This document shows positions 19,638 to 27,732 of a stretch of DNA of 64,000 bases, one piece after another. The notes beneath the pieces are model-generated. The model saw only the letters and a list, made by a program, of their open reading frames with translations, did no database searches and was not told the origin of the DNA. Position 1 is the first letter of the stretch, and every line of letters begins with the position of its first letter. Origin of the DNA: Sanyastnella coralliicola (lineage in GTDB: Bacteria > Bacteroidota > Bacteroidia > Flavobacteriales_D > Sanyastnellaceae); assembly GCF_030845195.1 (NCBI RefSeq), contig NZ_CP132543.1, positions 3,923,501-3,987,500 of the forward strand, written 5' to 3'. Both the position numbers and the translations under genes were made by a program.

Positions 19638-20576
19638 TTACTGGATGTACTTCGAGCGAATTTCAGCAACTGTGCTACGAACTTTTGCGAGAGTTTCGTC
19701 GCTCATTGTAACCGTGCTTGCGCCGCCTATAACCATTGTACCGTTGTCATCGGTAGAGGTTTCAGTTTTTTCCTTTTTTATTTCGACTTCAGAGAAAACT
19801 GACGCCAGTGTTTCAAGATCTGCCTTCAAATCTGAAAGGTTGTCTTGATTCTCGTAAGTCTTGATCAGCTTGAGAAGATCATCCAATGAGTACTGCTGCT
19901 CAGCGATACGCTGACGTAGTTCATCGTTTCCTTCAACATGGCTTCCTGCCAAGTGAAGTGCTTCGATCCATCCACCGGCGATAACCAGCGCTGAAATGTC
20001 TTCCATTCCGTCTTCCTTGAACTTCGCGTTCAGTGACCAGAATGTATCTGAGACGATATTCATCAATGAATCTTTGTTCTCTTTGTTTGTCTCCACACGG
20101 GTGATCAATTCATCAGCGATGATGTTTGATGCACCGAGTTCATCGGCCAATTGCTTAACAGCGCTTAGGTAGTAAAGAGACTCCTTGCTACGCTCGAACA
20201 TCGTCGTGTAGCTGAGGTCTGCTCCATACATCCCCAGGTTGATCGCCTTCGACTTCTGCGTCATGTATGATTCTACATTATCTACGCTGTTCAAGAGGTC
20301 TTGATCAAATGCTGCTCCAGATGACTGGATCAACGACGCCATCTCCATCGGAGCTGGGATCGTGTAGAAGATCTTCTTAATGGTTTCCTTACGTTCGGTA
20401 ACCTGGGCTCCTTCGAGGTCTGCAAATTCAATTTCAGCAGGTGCTTCTTGGTCTACTGCTGGATCTGCGTTGGTTCCTTCTGCATCGCCGCCCCCTTCAC
20501 CACAACTGGTGATCAAGAGCATGCCTGCAAAGAAGAGAGCCGTAAGGGTGAAAAGATTCAATTTCCTGGCGGACAT
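19638..20576 (-). CDS. Lipoprotein of unknown function
   Basis: With the ATG at 20576 the product has 312 residues and a typical lipoprotein signal (MSARKLNLFTLTALFFAG, lipobox LLITSC). ATGs at 20597 and 20648 are in frame but give overlong N-termini. After an acidic linker, a mostly helical domain fills residues 45-310 (PAPMEMASLIQSSGAAFDQD, YTTMFERSKESLYYLSAVKQ, and DLSDLKADLETLASVFSEVE coiled coil). I know similar Bacteroidota lipoproteins but no function. A promoter box lies at 20689-20696. The next gene is 18 bp downstream. Confidence 0.75.
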   Translation of the reverse strand: MSARKLNLFTLTALFFAGMLLITSCGEGGGDAEGTNADPAVDQEAPAEIEFADLEGAQVTERKETIKKIFYTIPAPMEMASLIQSSGAAFDQDLLNSVDNVESYMTQKSKAINLGMYGADLSYTTMFERSKESLYYLSAVKQLADELGASNIIADELITRVETNKENKDSLMNIVSDTFWSLNAKFKEDGMEDISALVIAGGWIEALHLAGSHVEGNDELRQRIAEQQYSLDDLLKLIKTYENQDNLSDLKADLETLASVFSEVEIKKEKTETSTDDNGTMVIGGASTVTMSDETLAKVRSTVAEIRSKYIQ

Positions 20577-20688
20577 AATTCGTTTTTTAGTGTTCATGGT
20601 CGCTTCAACAAGGTTGAAATTAGGATTGCTCCTCCGTTCTACGGCCAATCCTTGTAAAAGTTATACAATCGTTGCTGTTAACATGAGC

Positions 20689-20696
20689 CAAAGGTA
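20689..20696 (-). promoter_or_regulatory. -7 promoter box of the lipoprotein gene
   Basis: The minus strand reads TACCTTTG, an exact TAnnTTTG match, about 105 nt before the ATG at 20576. No TTG is visible at the usual -33 distance. Confidence 0.4.
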
Positions 20697-20764
20697 AGTG
20701 CACCCCTTTTGGCCCCACGTAGGAGGTGTGAAGCAAGGTTGTGTCAGATTACGCCTACATGCAC

Positions 20765-20900
20765 GGGCTTATGGCTTATGGCCTAAGGCTTAAGCTTGAA
20801 AATCAACACATAGCACGGGTTCATTCACAAGAATCAAGACAAGCTCTGAATAACGTCAAAGCCCAACATACGCCCTAAGCCATAGGCCTTAAGCCTTATT
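20765..20900. repeat. Inverted pair of heptad arrays downstream of polA
   Basis: The left arm (20765-20796) is GGCTTAT, GGCTTAT, GGCCTAA, GGCTTAA on the plus strand. The right arm (20868-20900) uses the same kind of word on the minus strand (GGCTTAA, GGCCTAT, GGCTTAG) and abuts the polA stop codon. About 70 bp without repeats separate the arms, so they can pair as an imperfect hairpin. Confidence 0.8.
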
Positions 20901-23688
20901 AATGCGCTTGAAGCCAATTCTCCCCCGTATCCATATCTACCTTCAATGGAACGACCATCTTGTAGGCGTCTTGCATTCCTTCAACGATAATAGGTTTGAT
21001 GACGTCGAGTTCATCTAAGTGGGCGTCGAAGACCAATTCATCGTGTACTTGCATGATCATGCGTGACTTGAATTGTTCTTTTTGAAATACCTCTTGGATC
21101 TTAAGCATCGCCAACTTGATGATGTCGGCTGCAGACCCTTGGATTGGGGCGTTGATCGCGTTTCGTTCGGCGAAACCGCGAACGACTGCGTTCTTGGAGT
21201 TGATGTCTTTCAAGTAACGACGTCGACCGAGGATGGTCTCTACGTAGCCGTTCTTGCGGGCAAATTCGATGTTCTCCGTTTGGTATTCACGAAGGCGAGC
21301 GAATTGGGTGTAGTAATTCTCAATGATTTCTTTTGCTTCCCCGCGCTTGATGCCGAGGTTTTGAGCGAGTCCGAAGGCTCCCTGACCATAGATGATACCG
21401 AAGTTTACTGCCTTGGCCTTACTTCGCATCTCGCGGTCAACATTTTCTAGGCTAACGCCGAATACTTTGGCTGCCGTCGCTGCGTGGATGTCTTGACCTT
21501 CCTGGAAAGCTTTGATCATTCCTTCATCACCACTTAGCGCAGCAATGATTCGAAGTTCCACTTGGCTGTAATCGGCAGCGAGCAGAATGTGGTGCTCATC
21601 GCGAGGGATGAATGCCTTTCGGATGTAACGACCGCGCTCAGTACGAATCGGAATATTCTGGAGGTTCGGATTGTTTGAGCTCAATCGTCCGGTAGCAGCC
21701 ACGGTTTGCATGTAGTGCGTGTGTACTCTGCCCGTATTTGGATTGACCAGCTCCGGAAGCGGATCAACGTAAGTCGATTTCAACTTGCGCGCTTGACGGT
21801 AGTCCAAGATCTTCTCCATGATTGGATGATCTGCCTTGAACTTGGTCAAGATGTCTTCACTCGTTGAATATTGACCTGACTTTGTCTTTCGAACGTTCTT
21901 TCCAATGCCAAGCTTTTCAAAGAGGATTGGACCCAGCTGCTTTGGAGAGTCTACGTTGAAGGTTTCTCCTGCGAGCTCATGGATTTCTTTTTCTAAGCCC
22001 TCAATTTCACCTGCGAGCTGCTGTGAGTAGTCTTTTAATGTTTGGACATCCAAATTCACCCCTTCCATTTCCATGTCGGCGAGCACTTTCAAGAGTGGGA
22101 CCTCCACATCCTCAAACAACGACTTGAGGTGTACTTGCTCTACTTCTTCTTGGAATTTCTCCTTGAGTTGGAGCGTGATGTCTGCATCTTCACAGGCATA
22201 GTCTGTAATCTGCTCTGGAGAGAGATCGCCCATGTTACCTTGGTTCTTGCCTTTCTTACCAATCAGGGTCTCGATGGAAACCGGCTTGTAGTTCAAGTAA
22301 GTTTCAGCAAGGAAATCCATTCCGTGTTTCATGTCGGCATTCATTAAGTAATGCGCGATCATGGTGTCCCACAACTTATTCTTAATCTCGATGCCGTACT
22401 TGTGCATCACCTTGTAGTCGTACTTCAGGTTCTGCGCGACCATGGTCTTCGACTCATCTTCGAAGATCGGACGGAATGCTTCGATGGCTGCCTTCTTTTC
22501 GTCTTCTGTACCTACTAAGCCTACGTACCAAGCTTGACCAGGCTTTACAGAGAATGACATCCCCACGATATCTGCGAGCAGCGAATCAAGTCCTGTAGTC
22601 TCCGTATCGAAGCAAAAAGTATCCGCTTTTTTGAGGATGTCGATCAGTTCGTCGGCATCCTCCGGCATCACGAGTTTGTAGTCGTGAGTAGTAGATTCTA
22701 AGGTCTTTAGTGGAGTTGTTTCCACTTCAGGGATATCCGCTTCGGCGCTAGCCTCATCAGCACCCCCAAACAAACTAATCTGCTCACCGGCATTTGGAAG
22801 CTCTTCACCCAACACACGACGAGCGAGTGTACGGAATTCAAGTTCTTCGAATATTTTCTTGAGATGATCACGATCCATCTCACTCATCTTCATGTCTTCG
22901 TAATCGATTTCCATGTCGATATCAGTGATGATGGTAGCCAGTTGCTTCGAAAGCAGGGCCTGCTCTTTGTGATTCTCTACGTTTTCTTTTTGCTTCCCTT
23001 TAAGCTCATGGGTATTGGCCAACAGATTCTCCATGCTGCCGTATTTACCCAGCAGTTTGATCGCGGTCTTTTCACCCACACCTGGGATACCTGGGATGTT
23101 GTCTGCGCTGTCGCCCATCATTCCCAAGATGTCAATCACTTGTTCTGGACGCTCTAGACCATAGCGTTCATTGATTTCAGCGATTCCCCAAATCTCTGCT
23201 GGCTTCCCAGAACGACCAGGACGGTACATGAGGATGTTCTCTGAGATCAATTGACCCATGTCTTTATCCGAAGTCATCATGTAGGTGAGGTAACCATCTT
23301 TCTCAGCCTGCTTTGCCACCGTTCCAATGACATCATCCGCCTCGAAGCCTTCTTTCACCATGATCGGAATACCAAAACCTTTCAAAATATCCTTGATGAA
23401 AGGCACTGACAATTTGATGTCTTCCGGTGTTTCATCTCGGTTCGCTTTATACGATTCGTACTGTTCAGATCGGAAGGTTCCTCCCGGAGGATCAAAGACC
23501 ACCGCGATGTGTGTCGGCTTTTCGTTATTAACGATATCCAAAACCACATTCGTGAACCCAAACATAGCGCTGGTGTTCAGTCCTTTAGAGTTGATTCGTG
23601 GGTTTCGGATAAAAGCGTAATACGCACGGAAAATCAGCGCGTAAGCGTCGAGCAAGAAGAGCTTCTTGTCAGTATCTTGGGATAACAT
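20899..23688 (-). CDS. polA: DNA polymerase I
   Basis: A 929-residue DNA polymerase I with all three domains. The 5'-nuclease domain is at about 8-290 (LLDAYALIFRAYYAF, GFEADDVIGT, GMMGDSADNIPG, GVGEKTA). The 3'-5' proofreading domain starts near 340 and keeps the acidic DxE site (CFDTETTGLD near residue 360), so editing is likely active, unlike some DNA polymerase I proteins. The family A polymerase domain spans about 560-929, with DYSQVELR near 705, the O-helix region (RSKAKAVNFGIIYGQG) and QVHDELVFD near 880. It fills gaps and removes primers in repair and replication. It is monocistronic on the minus strand; its stop codon borders a heptad repeat array. Confidence 0.98.
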   Translation of the reverse strand: MLSQDTDKKLFLLDAYALIFRAYYAFIRNPRINSKGLNTSAMFGFTNVVLDIVNNEKPTHIAVVFDPPGGTFRSEQYESYKANRDETPEDIKLSVPFIKDILKGFGIPIMVKEGFEADDVIGTVAKQAEKDGYLTYMMTSDKDMGQLISENILMYRPGRSGKPAEIWGIAEINERYGLERPEQVIDILGMMGDSADNIPGIPGVGEKTAIKLLGKYGSMENLLANTHELKGKQKENVENHKEQALLSKQLATIITDIDMEIDYEDMKMSEMDRDHLKKIFEELEFRTLARRVLGEELPNAGEQISLFGGADEASAEADIPEVETTPLKTLESTTHDYKLVMPEDADELIDILKKADTFCFDTETTGLDSLLADIVGMSFSVKPGQAWYVGLVGTEDEKKAAIEAFRPIFEDESKTMVAQNLKYDYKVMHKYGIEIKNKLWDTMIAHYLMNADMKHGMDFLAETYLNYKPVSIETLIGKKGKNQGNMGDLSPEQITDYACEDADITLQLKEKFQEEVEQVHLKSLFEDVEVPLLKVLADMEMEGVNLDVQTLKDYSQQLAGEIEGLEKEIHELAGETFNVDSPKQLGPILFEKLGIGKNVRKTKSGQYSTSEDILTKFKADHPIMEKILDYRQARKLKSTYVDPLPELVNPNTGRVHTHYMQTVAATGRLSSNNPNLQNIPIRTERGRYIRKAFIPRDEHHILLAADYSQVELRIIAALSGDEGMIKAFQEGQDIHAATAAKVFGVSLENVDREMRSKAKAVNFGIIYGQGAFGLAQNLGIKRGEAKEIIENYYTQFARLREYQTENIEFARKNGYVETILGRRRYLKDINSKNAVVRGFAERNAINAPIQGSAADIIKLAMLKIQEVFQKEQFKSRMIMQVHDELVFDAHLDELDVIKPIIVEGMQDAYKMVVPLKVDMDTGENWLQAH

Positions 23689-23727
23689 GTAGGTCTTTGT
23701 TTGGGCTTGTGAATATAGGACTTCTTG

Positions 23728-23849
23728 GTGGACGGTTGACCTTGTATGGTTGACGGTTGACGGTAGACGGAAGACCGGTCAGCGTAGTCTAGTGGGTAAA
23801 GGCTAAAGAAACAGGCCTTACGCCCTACGCCTTAAGCCTTAAGCCTTAG
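23728..23849. repeat. Heptad arrays between polA and the DUF2480 gene
   Basis: Plus-strand words GGTGGAC, GGTTGAC, GGTTGAC, GGTAGAC, GGAAGAC occupy 23728-23780. On the minus strand 23813-23849 reads GGCTTAA, GGCTTAA, GGCGTAG, GGCGTAA, GGCC. The second array runs into the end of the DUF2480 gene and contains its stop codon (23839-23841). Confidence 0.8.
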
Positions 23850-24357
23850 ATCGTGCTTTTTTCCAAAGCGGAACCGTACTACACGGCTCCCCAAAAAGTA
23901 GAGATTTCACCACCGGTTGAAGTTTGGCGGCTACAGCTGTGTAAGCGGAAACGGGGAGGGCTTCATCTGAGCAGCCTTTGATAACTACACGGGCATCGCG
24001 GTAGTTTTCGGCGTTCATTTCGTTGATGAAGGACTCGATGAGACGGGCCTTGAGATCCTTGGCTTCGCCTGTGAAATAAGATGCAGCAATGCCGTCAAGC
24101 TTGGTGCCGACAAGCATATAAGCCCATGTAGGAATGATGGCATCTGCTGAGCAAAATAGGGCTACGTGTTTTCCTTCGTACTGATTCCAGTCGTTGGTTT
24201 TAATCCATTCGCGGAAGTCTTTTTCGCGCAGGATCATTTCTTGAAAGAGCTGGTCTTTCAGATCAATAGAAACAATAGGAAAGGAAGGAAGGAGTTCTTC
24301 TAGATTGAGCGAGACAATGCCACTCTTTTCTACACGATTGACGATTTCGCCCGCCAT
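23839..24357 (-). CDS. DUF2480 family protein
   Basis: A 172-residue soluble protein matching the Bacteroidota-restricted DUF2480 family. Typical words are GEIVNRVEKSGIVSLNLE at the N-terminus, LREKDFREWIKTNDW, VALFCSADAIIPTWAYML, VVIKGCSDEALPVSAY and LQPVVKSLLFGEPCSTVPLWK. Conserved cysteines (FCSAD, KGCSD, PCSTV) suggest metal or redox chemistry, but no function is established. The ATG lies 3 bp after the dxs stop, so it is translated from the dxs transcript. Its last two codons and stop (AAG GCT TAA) are part of a heptad repeat array, so the extreme C-terminus is repeat-encoded. Confidence 0.9.
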   Translation of the reverse strand: MAGEIVNRVEKSGIVSLNLEELLPSFPIVSIDLKDQLFQEMILREKDFREWIKTNDWNQYEGKHVALFCSADAIIPTWAYMLVGTKLDGIAASYFTGEAKDLKARLIESFINEMNAENYRDARVVIKGCSDEALPVSAYTAVAAKLQPVVKSLLFGEPCSTVPLWKKARSKA

Positions 24358-24360
24358 AGT

Positions 24361-26301
24361 TTATCCTACCAGTTTGCTCGAAGCAGATTTTTCACCCACC
24401 ATCTTTACTGCAGCTTCTACCATGGCTTGAGCATCGTATCCGCATTCGCGGTAAAGTTGTGGTTGTGTTCCGTGTTCGATGAATTCATCAGGCACACCTA
24501 AACGGATTACCTGAGCACCATATCCATGTTCAGCCATGAATTCAGTAACTGCAGATCCGAAGCCACCTTGAACGGTTCCGTCTTCAACAGTGATTACTTT
24601 CTTGAATTTGCCGAATACTTCATGGAGCATGATTTCATCCAAAGGCTTCACCCATCGCATATCGTAGTGCGCTGCAGAAATGCCTTTCGATTCCAATTCC
24701 GCGCTAGCGTCAATGGCCAAATTACCAATGTGACCTACCGTCAAAATCGCGAGGTCTTCACCCGTACGAATACGACGACCTTGACCCACTTTCATTGCTT
24801 TCAATGGCGTTTTCCAATCAGTCATAACACCTTTACCACGGGGGTAGCGAATGCTGAAAGGACCCATGTTTTCTTGCTGCGCCGTGTACATCATGTTTCG
24901 CAACTCCTCTTCATTCATTGGAGCCGCAACAATCATGTTTGGAATGCAGCGCATGTAAGCAAGGTCATATGCACCATGGTGAGTAGGACCATCAGCTCCT
25001 ACCAACCCTCCACGGTCAAGACAGAACACCACATTAAGCTTCTGTATTGCCACATCGTGTATTACAGAATCGTACGCGCGTTGCATGAACGAAGAGTAGA
25101 TATTACAGAAAGGAACCAGTCCTTGTGAAGCCATACCTGCCGAAAATGTCACGGCGTGCTGCTCAGCGATACCCACGTCAAATGCGCGGTCAGGCATCGC
25201 TTCCATCATATACTTCAAGCTACATCCAGAAGGCATCGCTGGAGTTACCCCAACAATCTTCTCATTCTTTTCGGCAAGCTCGATGATGGTGTGTCCGAAT
25301 ACATCTTGGTACTTCGGAGGCTCTGGATTCTTCGGTACGACTTTAATGATTTCACCTGTGTCTTTATTGAAAAGACCAGGAGCGTGCCATTTCGTCGCCG
25401 AACCTTTTTCAGCTGGTTCGTAGCCTTTTCCTTTCACAGTTACACAGTGCAACAGCTTAGGTCCAGGAATATCTTTGAGGTCACGGAGAACCTTGACCAT
25501 GTATTCTACGTCGTGTCCGTCAATAGGACCGAAGTAGCGGAAATTCAATGATTCGAAGAGGTTAGACTGCTTTAGCAGTGCCCCTTTTACGGCATTCTCA
25601 ACCTTCTGAGCTACGGCCTGAGCATTCGGACCGAATTTGCTCATCTTCCCTAGGAGGTTCCATACTTCATCTTTCACTTTGTTGTAAGTGTGTGAAGTAG
25701 TCACGTCCGTTAAGTACTCTTTCAAAGCACCCACGTTTGGGTCGATCGACATACAGTTATCGTTCAGGATCACGATCATGTCGGTGTCTTCAACACCTCC
25801 ATGATTCAATCCTTCGAAAGCCAAGCCAGCAGTCATAGCACCATCACCAATCACGGCGATGTGCTGACGGTCATGATCTTTCTGAATGCGGTTAGCTACT
25901 GCCATACCTAGCGCTGCAGAGATACTCGTTGAAGAGTGCCCTACACCGAATGTGTCGTATTCGCTTTCTGTACGCTTTGGGAAACCAGAGATTCCTTTGT
26001 AGACGCGGTTCGTGTGGAAACGTTCACGTCGGCCAGTAAGAACTTTGTGTCCGTAAGCTTGGTGTCCTACATCCCATACAATTTGATCGTACGGCGTGTT
26101 AAATACGTAGTGCAGTGCTACGGTCATTTCAACGACTCCAAGCGATGCACCGAAGTGCCCACCTTTCTCGGAAACAACATCCACAATGTATTGACGCAGC
26201 TCGTCACAGAGTTGCGGCAATTCTTCTTCTTTAATCTTCTGTCTTAAATCGTCTGGAATGACAACTTGATCGAGAAGTGGTCCGGCTTGAAATTCGCTCA
26301 T
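24361..26301 (-). CDS. dxs: 1-deoxy-D-xylulose-5-phosphate synthase
   Basis: A 646-residue thiamine-diphosphate transketolase-type enzyme that condenses pyruvate and glyceraldehyde-3-phosphate in the first step of the MEP isoprenoid pathway. Diagnostic motifs are DVGHQAYGHKVLTGRR, GHSSTSISAALGMA, the thiamine-diphosphate motif GDGAMTAGLAFEGLNH ending in NDN, DGPTHHGAYDLAYMRCIPN and the C-terminal DMRWVKPLDE and VTVEDGTVQGGFGS. The start is placed at 26301 (MSEFQAGPLL), since a promoter at 26351-26377 predicts transcription from about 26345 and in-frame ATGs at 26325 and 26340 add non-conserved residues. It is followed 3 bp later by the DUF2480 gene. Confidence 0.97.
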   Translation of the reverse strand: MSEFQAGPLLDQVVIPDDLRQKIKEEELPQLCDELRQYIVDVVSEKGGHFGASLGVVEMTVALHYVFNTPYDQIVWDVGHQAYGHKVLTGRRERFHTNRVYKGISGFPKRTESEYDTFGVGHSSTSISAALGMAVANRIQKDHDRQHIAVIGDGAMTAGLAFEGLNHGGVEDTDMIVILNDNCMSIDPNVGALKEYLTDVTTSHTYNKVKDEVWNLLGKMSKFGPNAQAVAQKVENAVKGALLKQSNLFESLNFRYFGPIDGHDVEYMVKVLRDLKDIPGPKLLHCVTVKGKGYEPAEKGSATKWHAPGLFNKDTGEIIKVVPKNPEPPKYQDVFGHTIIELAEKNEKIVGVTPAMPSGCSLKYMMEAMPDRAFDVGIAEQHAVTFSAGMASQGLVPFCNIYSSFMQRAYDSVIHDVAIQKLNVVFCLDRGGLVGADGPTHHGAYDLAYMRCIPNMIVAAPMNEEELRNMMYTAQQENMGPFSIRYPRGKGVMTDWKTPLKAMKVGQGRRIRTGEDLAILTVGHIGNLAIDASAELESKGISAAHYDMRWVKPLDEIMLHEVFGKFKKVITVEDGTVQGGFGSAVTEFMAEHGYGAQVIRLGVPDEFIEHGTQPQLYRECGYDAQAMVEAAVKMVGEKSASSKLVG

Positions 26302-26350
26302 GGTTCTAGAATTGGGGACGATCATTGCGTCGCCCGTCATACCGTAGGAA

Positions 26351-26377
26351 CAAAAGTATGGATTTTATGTTCGGCAA
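26351..26377 (-). promoter_or_regulatory. Promoter of dxs-DUF2480
   Basis: The minus strand has a -7 box TACTTTTG (26351-26358, exact TAnnTTTG) and a TTG at 26375-26377, 16 bp upstream of it. Confidence 0.55.
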
Positions 26378-26450
26378 GCCTTTATTTCTGTTAAGTGCGG
26401 GAAGGCATCGAGGAGGGACCGCGTTGTGTTGAGAATCTGTTTTTGTGAAC

Positions 26451-26680
26451 GGAGTGCGGAACGCGGAACGCGGTGGGGTAGTGGTATTGGAACAAACGGA
26501 TGCCGGACGCCGGACGCCGGAGTGTGGACGGAATGCGGAACGCGGATCGCGGTGGGGTAGTGGTATTGGAACAAACGGATGCCGGACGCCGGACGCCGGA
26601 GTGTGGACGGAATGCGGAACGCGGATCGCGGTAGGGTAGTGGTATGGTAAGAAACGGATGCCGGACGCCGGACGCCGGAA
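26451..26680. repeat. Three-unit composite heptad array (79-bp period)
   Basis: Each unit has block A (GGAATGC, GGAACGC, GGATCGC, GGTGGGG), a spacer of about 24 nt (TAGTGGTATTGGAACAAAC) and block B (GGATGCC, GGACGCC, GGACGCC). Units 2 and 3 begin at 26519 and 26598. Shorter versions of A-spacer-B occur at 31832-31960 and, inverted, at 46437-46510. Open frames here are translated repeat. Confidence 0.85.
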
Positions 26681-26710
26681 AAGGCAACTCTTCCTCCTAC
26701 GGATTCTCCC

Positions 26711-26815
26711 ATGCTTGCAAACTCAACATTTTTTCATGCTGTATATGAAGCACTTAGCAAGTGTGTAGACACTTTTTTTCGAATTCGTGTAACCGAAGAG
26801 AAGAATAGCCGTTAA
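26711..26815 (+). other. Possible small ORF (34 codons) or leader transcript
   Basis: An ATG at 26711 opens a 34-codon frame (MLANSTFFHAVYEALSKCVD then TFFRIRVTEEKNSR) ending with TAA at 26813. It lies between the heptad array and a plus-strand terminator at 26883. No convincing ribosome site precedes it. The region 26690-27038 holds nothing else recognisable. It could be a small protein, an sRNA or an attenuated leader of the gene at 27039. Confidence 0.2.
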
Positions 26816-26882
26816 ACACCCTTGTAAGTTCTCATGTAGAGATATTTAGATAGTTTAATTGTTTTCATTTATTTACCAACGA

Positions 26883-26907
26883 AGGCCGTCCAACGGGATG
26901 GCCTTTT
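26883..26907 (+). terminator. Intrinsic terminator upstream of the thioredoxin-fold gene
   Basis: Stem GGCCGTCC/GGATGGCC (one G-U pair) with loop AACG, followed by TTTTT. It ends a plus-strand transcript that begins somewhere in 26680-26880, where no annotated gene lies, or attenuates the downstream gene. Confidence 0.65.
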
Positions 26908-27038
26908 TGGTTTTCTGGACTTTTCTATCTCAGATTCCTATCTCTATCTTCTTTGGCAAATGTTAAGACTCCCTTCATTCGAGTCTCTCGCAACAATTAC
27001 TAGTTTGCGGTGTTAGTTATTCGCCAAACAAAAAACTC

Positions 27039-27683
27039 ATGAAAAAGACATTATTCATAGCTGCGGCCTTGGTTGCGGCGGTTGTAGGTTCAGCCTTTAT
27101 GGTGGCTGATGCCGAAATGGAATCACTGGAAATTGGTGCTGCCGCTCCGATGGTGAAATATGAAATGACCGATGTAAACGGTCAACAGCACTCATTGACC
27201 TCTCTTGCACAAGAGAACGGAGTGTTGGTAGTATTCTCATGCAATACTTGTCCGTTCGTGGTAGGACGTGACGGGAAGTCTGATGGATGGGAAGATCGTT
27301 ACAACGAAGTATACGGGGTTGCTAAAGAAGCAGGCGTTGGTATGGTACTCGTAAACTCAAACGAAGCAAAGCGAGAAGGAGCTGATTCAATGGAGGAAAT
27401 GGTTTCTCACGCGAAGTCTGAAGGCTACATGATGCCTTACGTTGAAGACAAGAACCACCAGTTGGCAGATGCTTTCGGTGCACGTACAACTCCACATGTA
27501 TTCCTATTCAATAAGGATATGAAGTTAGTGTACAAAGGAGCTATCGACGACAACGTAGACAGCGGAAAAGAAGTAAAGGAGCACTACTTGATGGACGCTC
27601 TTGGTCAGCTTAAGGATGGCGAAGAGATCACAGTAAGCTCAACGAAGCCACTTGGATGCAGCATCAAGCGTGTAGACAAGTAA
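27039..27683 (+). CDS. Exported thioredoxin-fold (AhpC/TSA-like) protein
   Basis: A 214-residue protein with a signal peptide (MKKTLFIAAALVAAVVGSAF) and a redoxin domain at about 30-185. The active-site region is VVFSCNTCPFV, a CxxC with C68 and C71; the cis-proline region is RTTPHVFLF. Homologous AhpC/TSA-family redoxins in Bacteroidota act as exported disulfide or peroxide-reducing proteins; the substrate here is unknown. The C-terminus ends PLGCSIKR, a third conserved cysteine typical of this subgroup. It is convergent with pccB and shares a bidirectional terminator with it. A short leader ends in CAAAAAACTC before the ATG. Confidence 0.88.
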   Translation: MKKTLFIAAALVAAVVGSAFMVADAEMESLEIGAAAPMVKYEMTDVNGQQHSLTSLAQENGVLVVFSCNTCPFVVGRDGKSDGWEDRYNEVYGVAKEAGVGMVLVNSNEAKREGADSMEEMVSHAKSEGYMMPYVEDKNHQLADAFGARTTPHVFLFNKDMKLVYKGAIDDNVDSGKEVKEHYLMDALGQLKDGEEITVSSTKPLGCSIKRVDK

Positions 27684-27703
27684 GCAGAATAATAGGATAA
27701 AGA

Positions 27704-27727
27704 AAAGGGCCGCAATTGCGGCCCTTT
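27704..27727. terminator. Bidirectional terminator between thioredoxin-fold gene and pccB
   Basis: A 24-bp perfect palindrome, AAAGGGCCGCAA followed by TTGCGGCCCTTT, lies between two convergent stop codons, with A/T-rich flanks on both sides. Confidence 0.85.
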
Positions 27728-27732
27728 CTTAT

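Noticed and set aside
26365-26712. Arg/Pro-rich open frames (words PASGVRHP, RSAFRIP)
   Set aside because: Translated A-spacer-B heptad units; periodicity is at DNA level and frames on both strands look alike.
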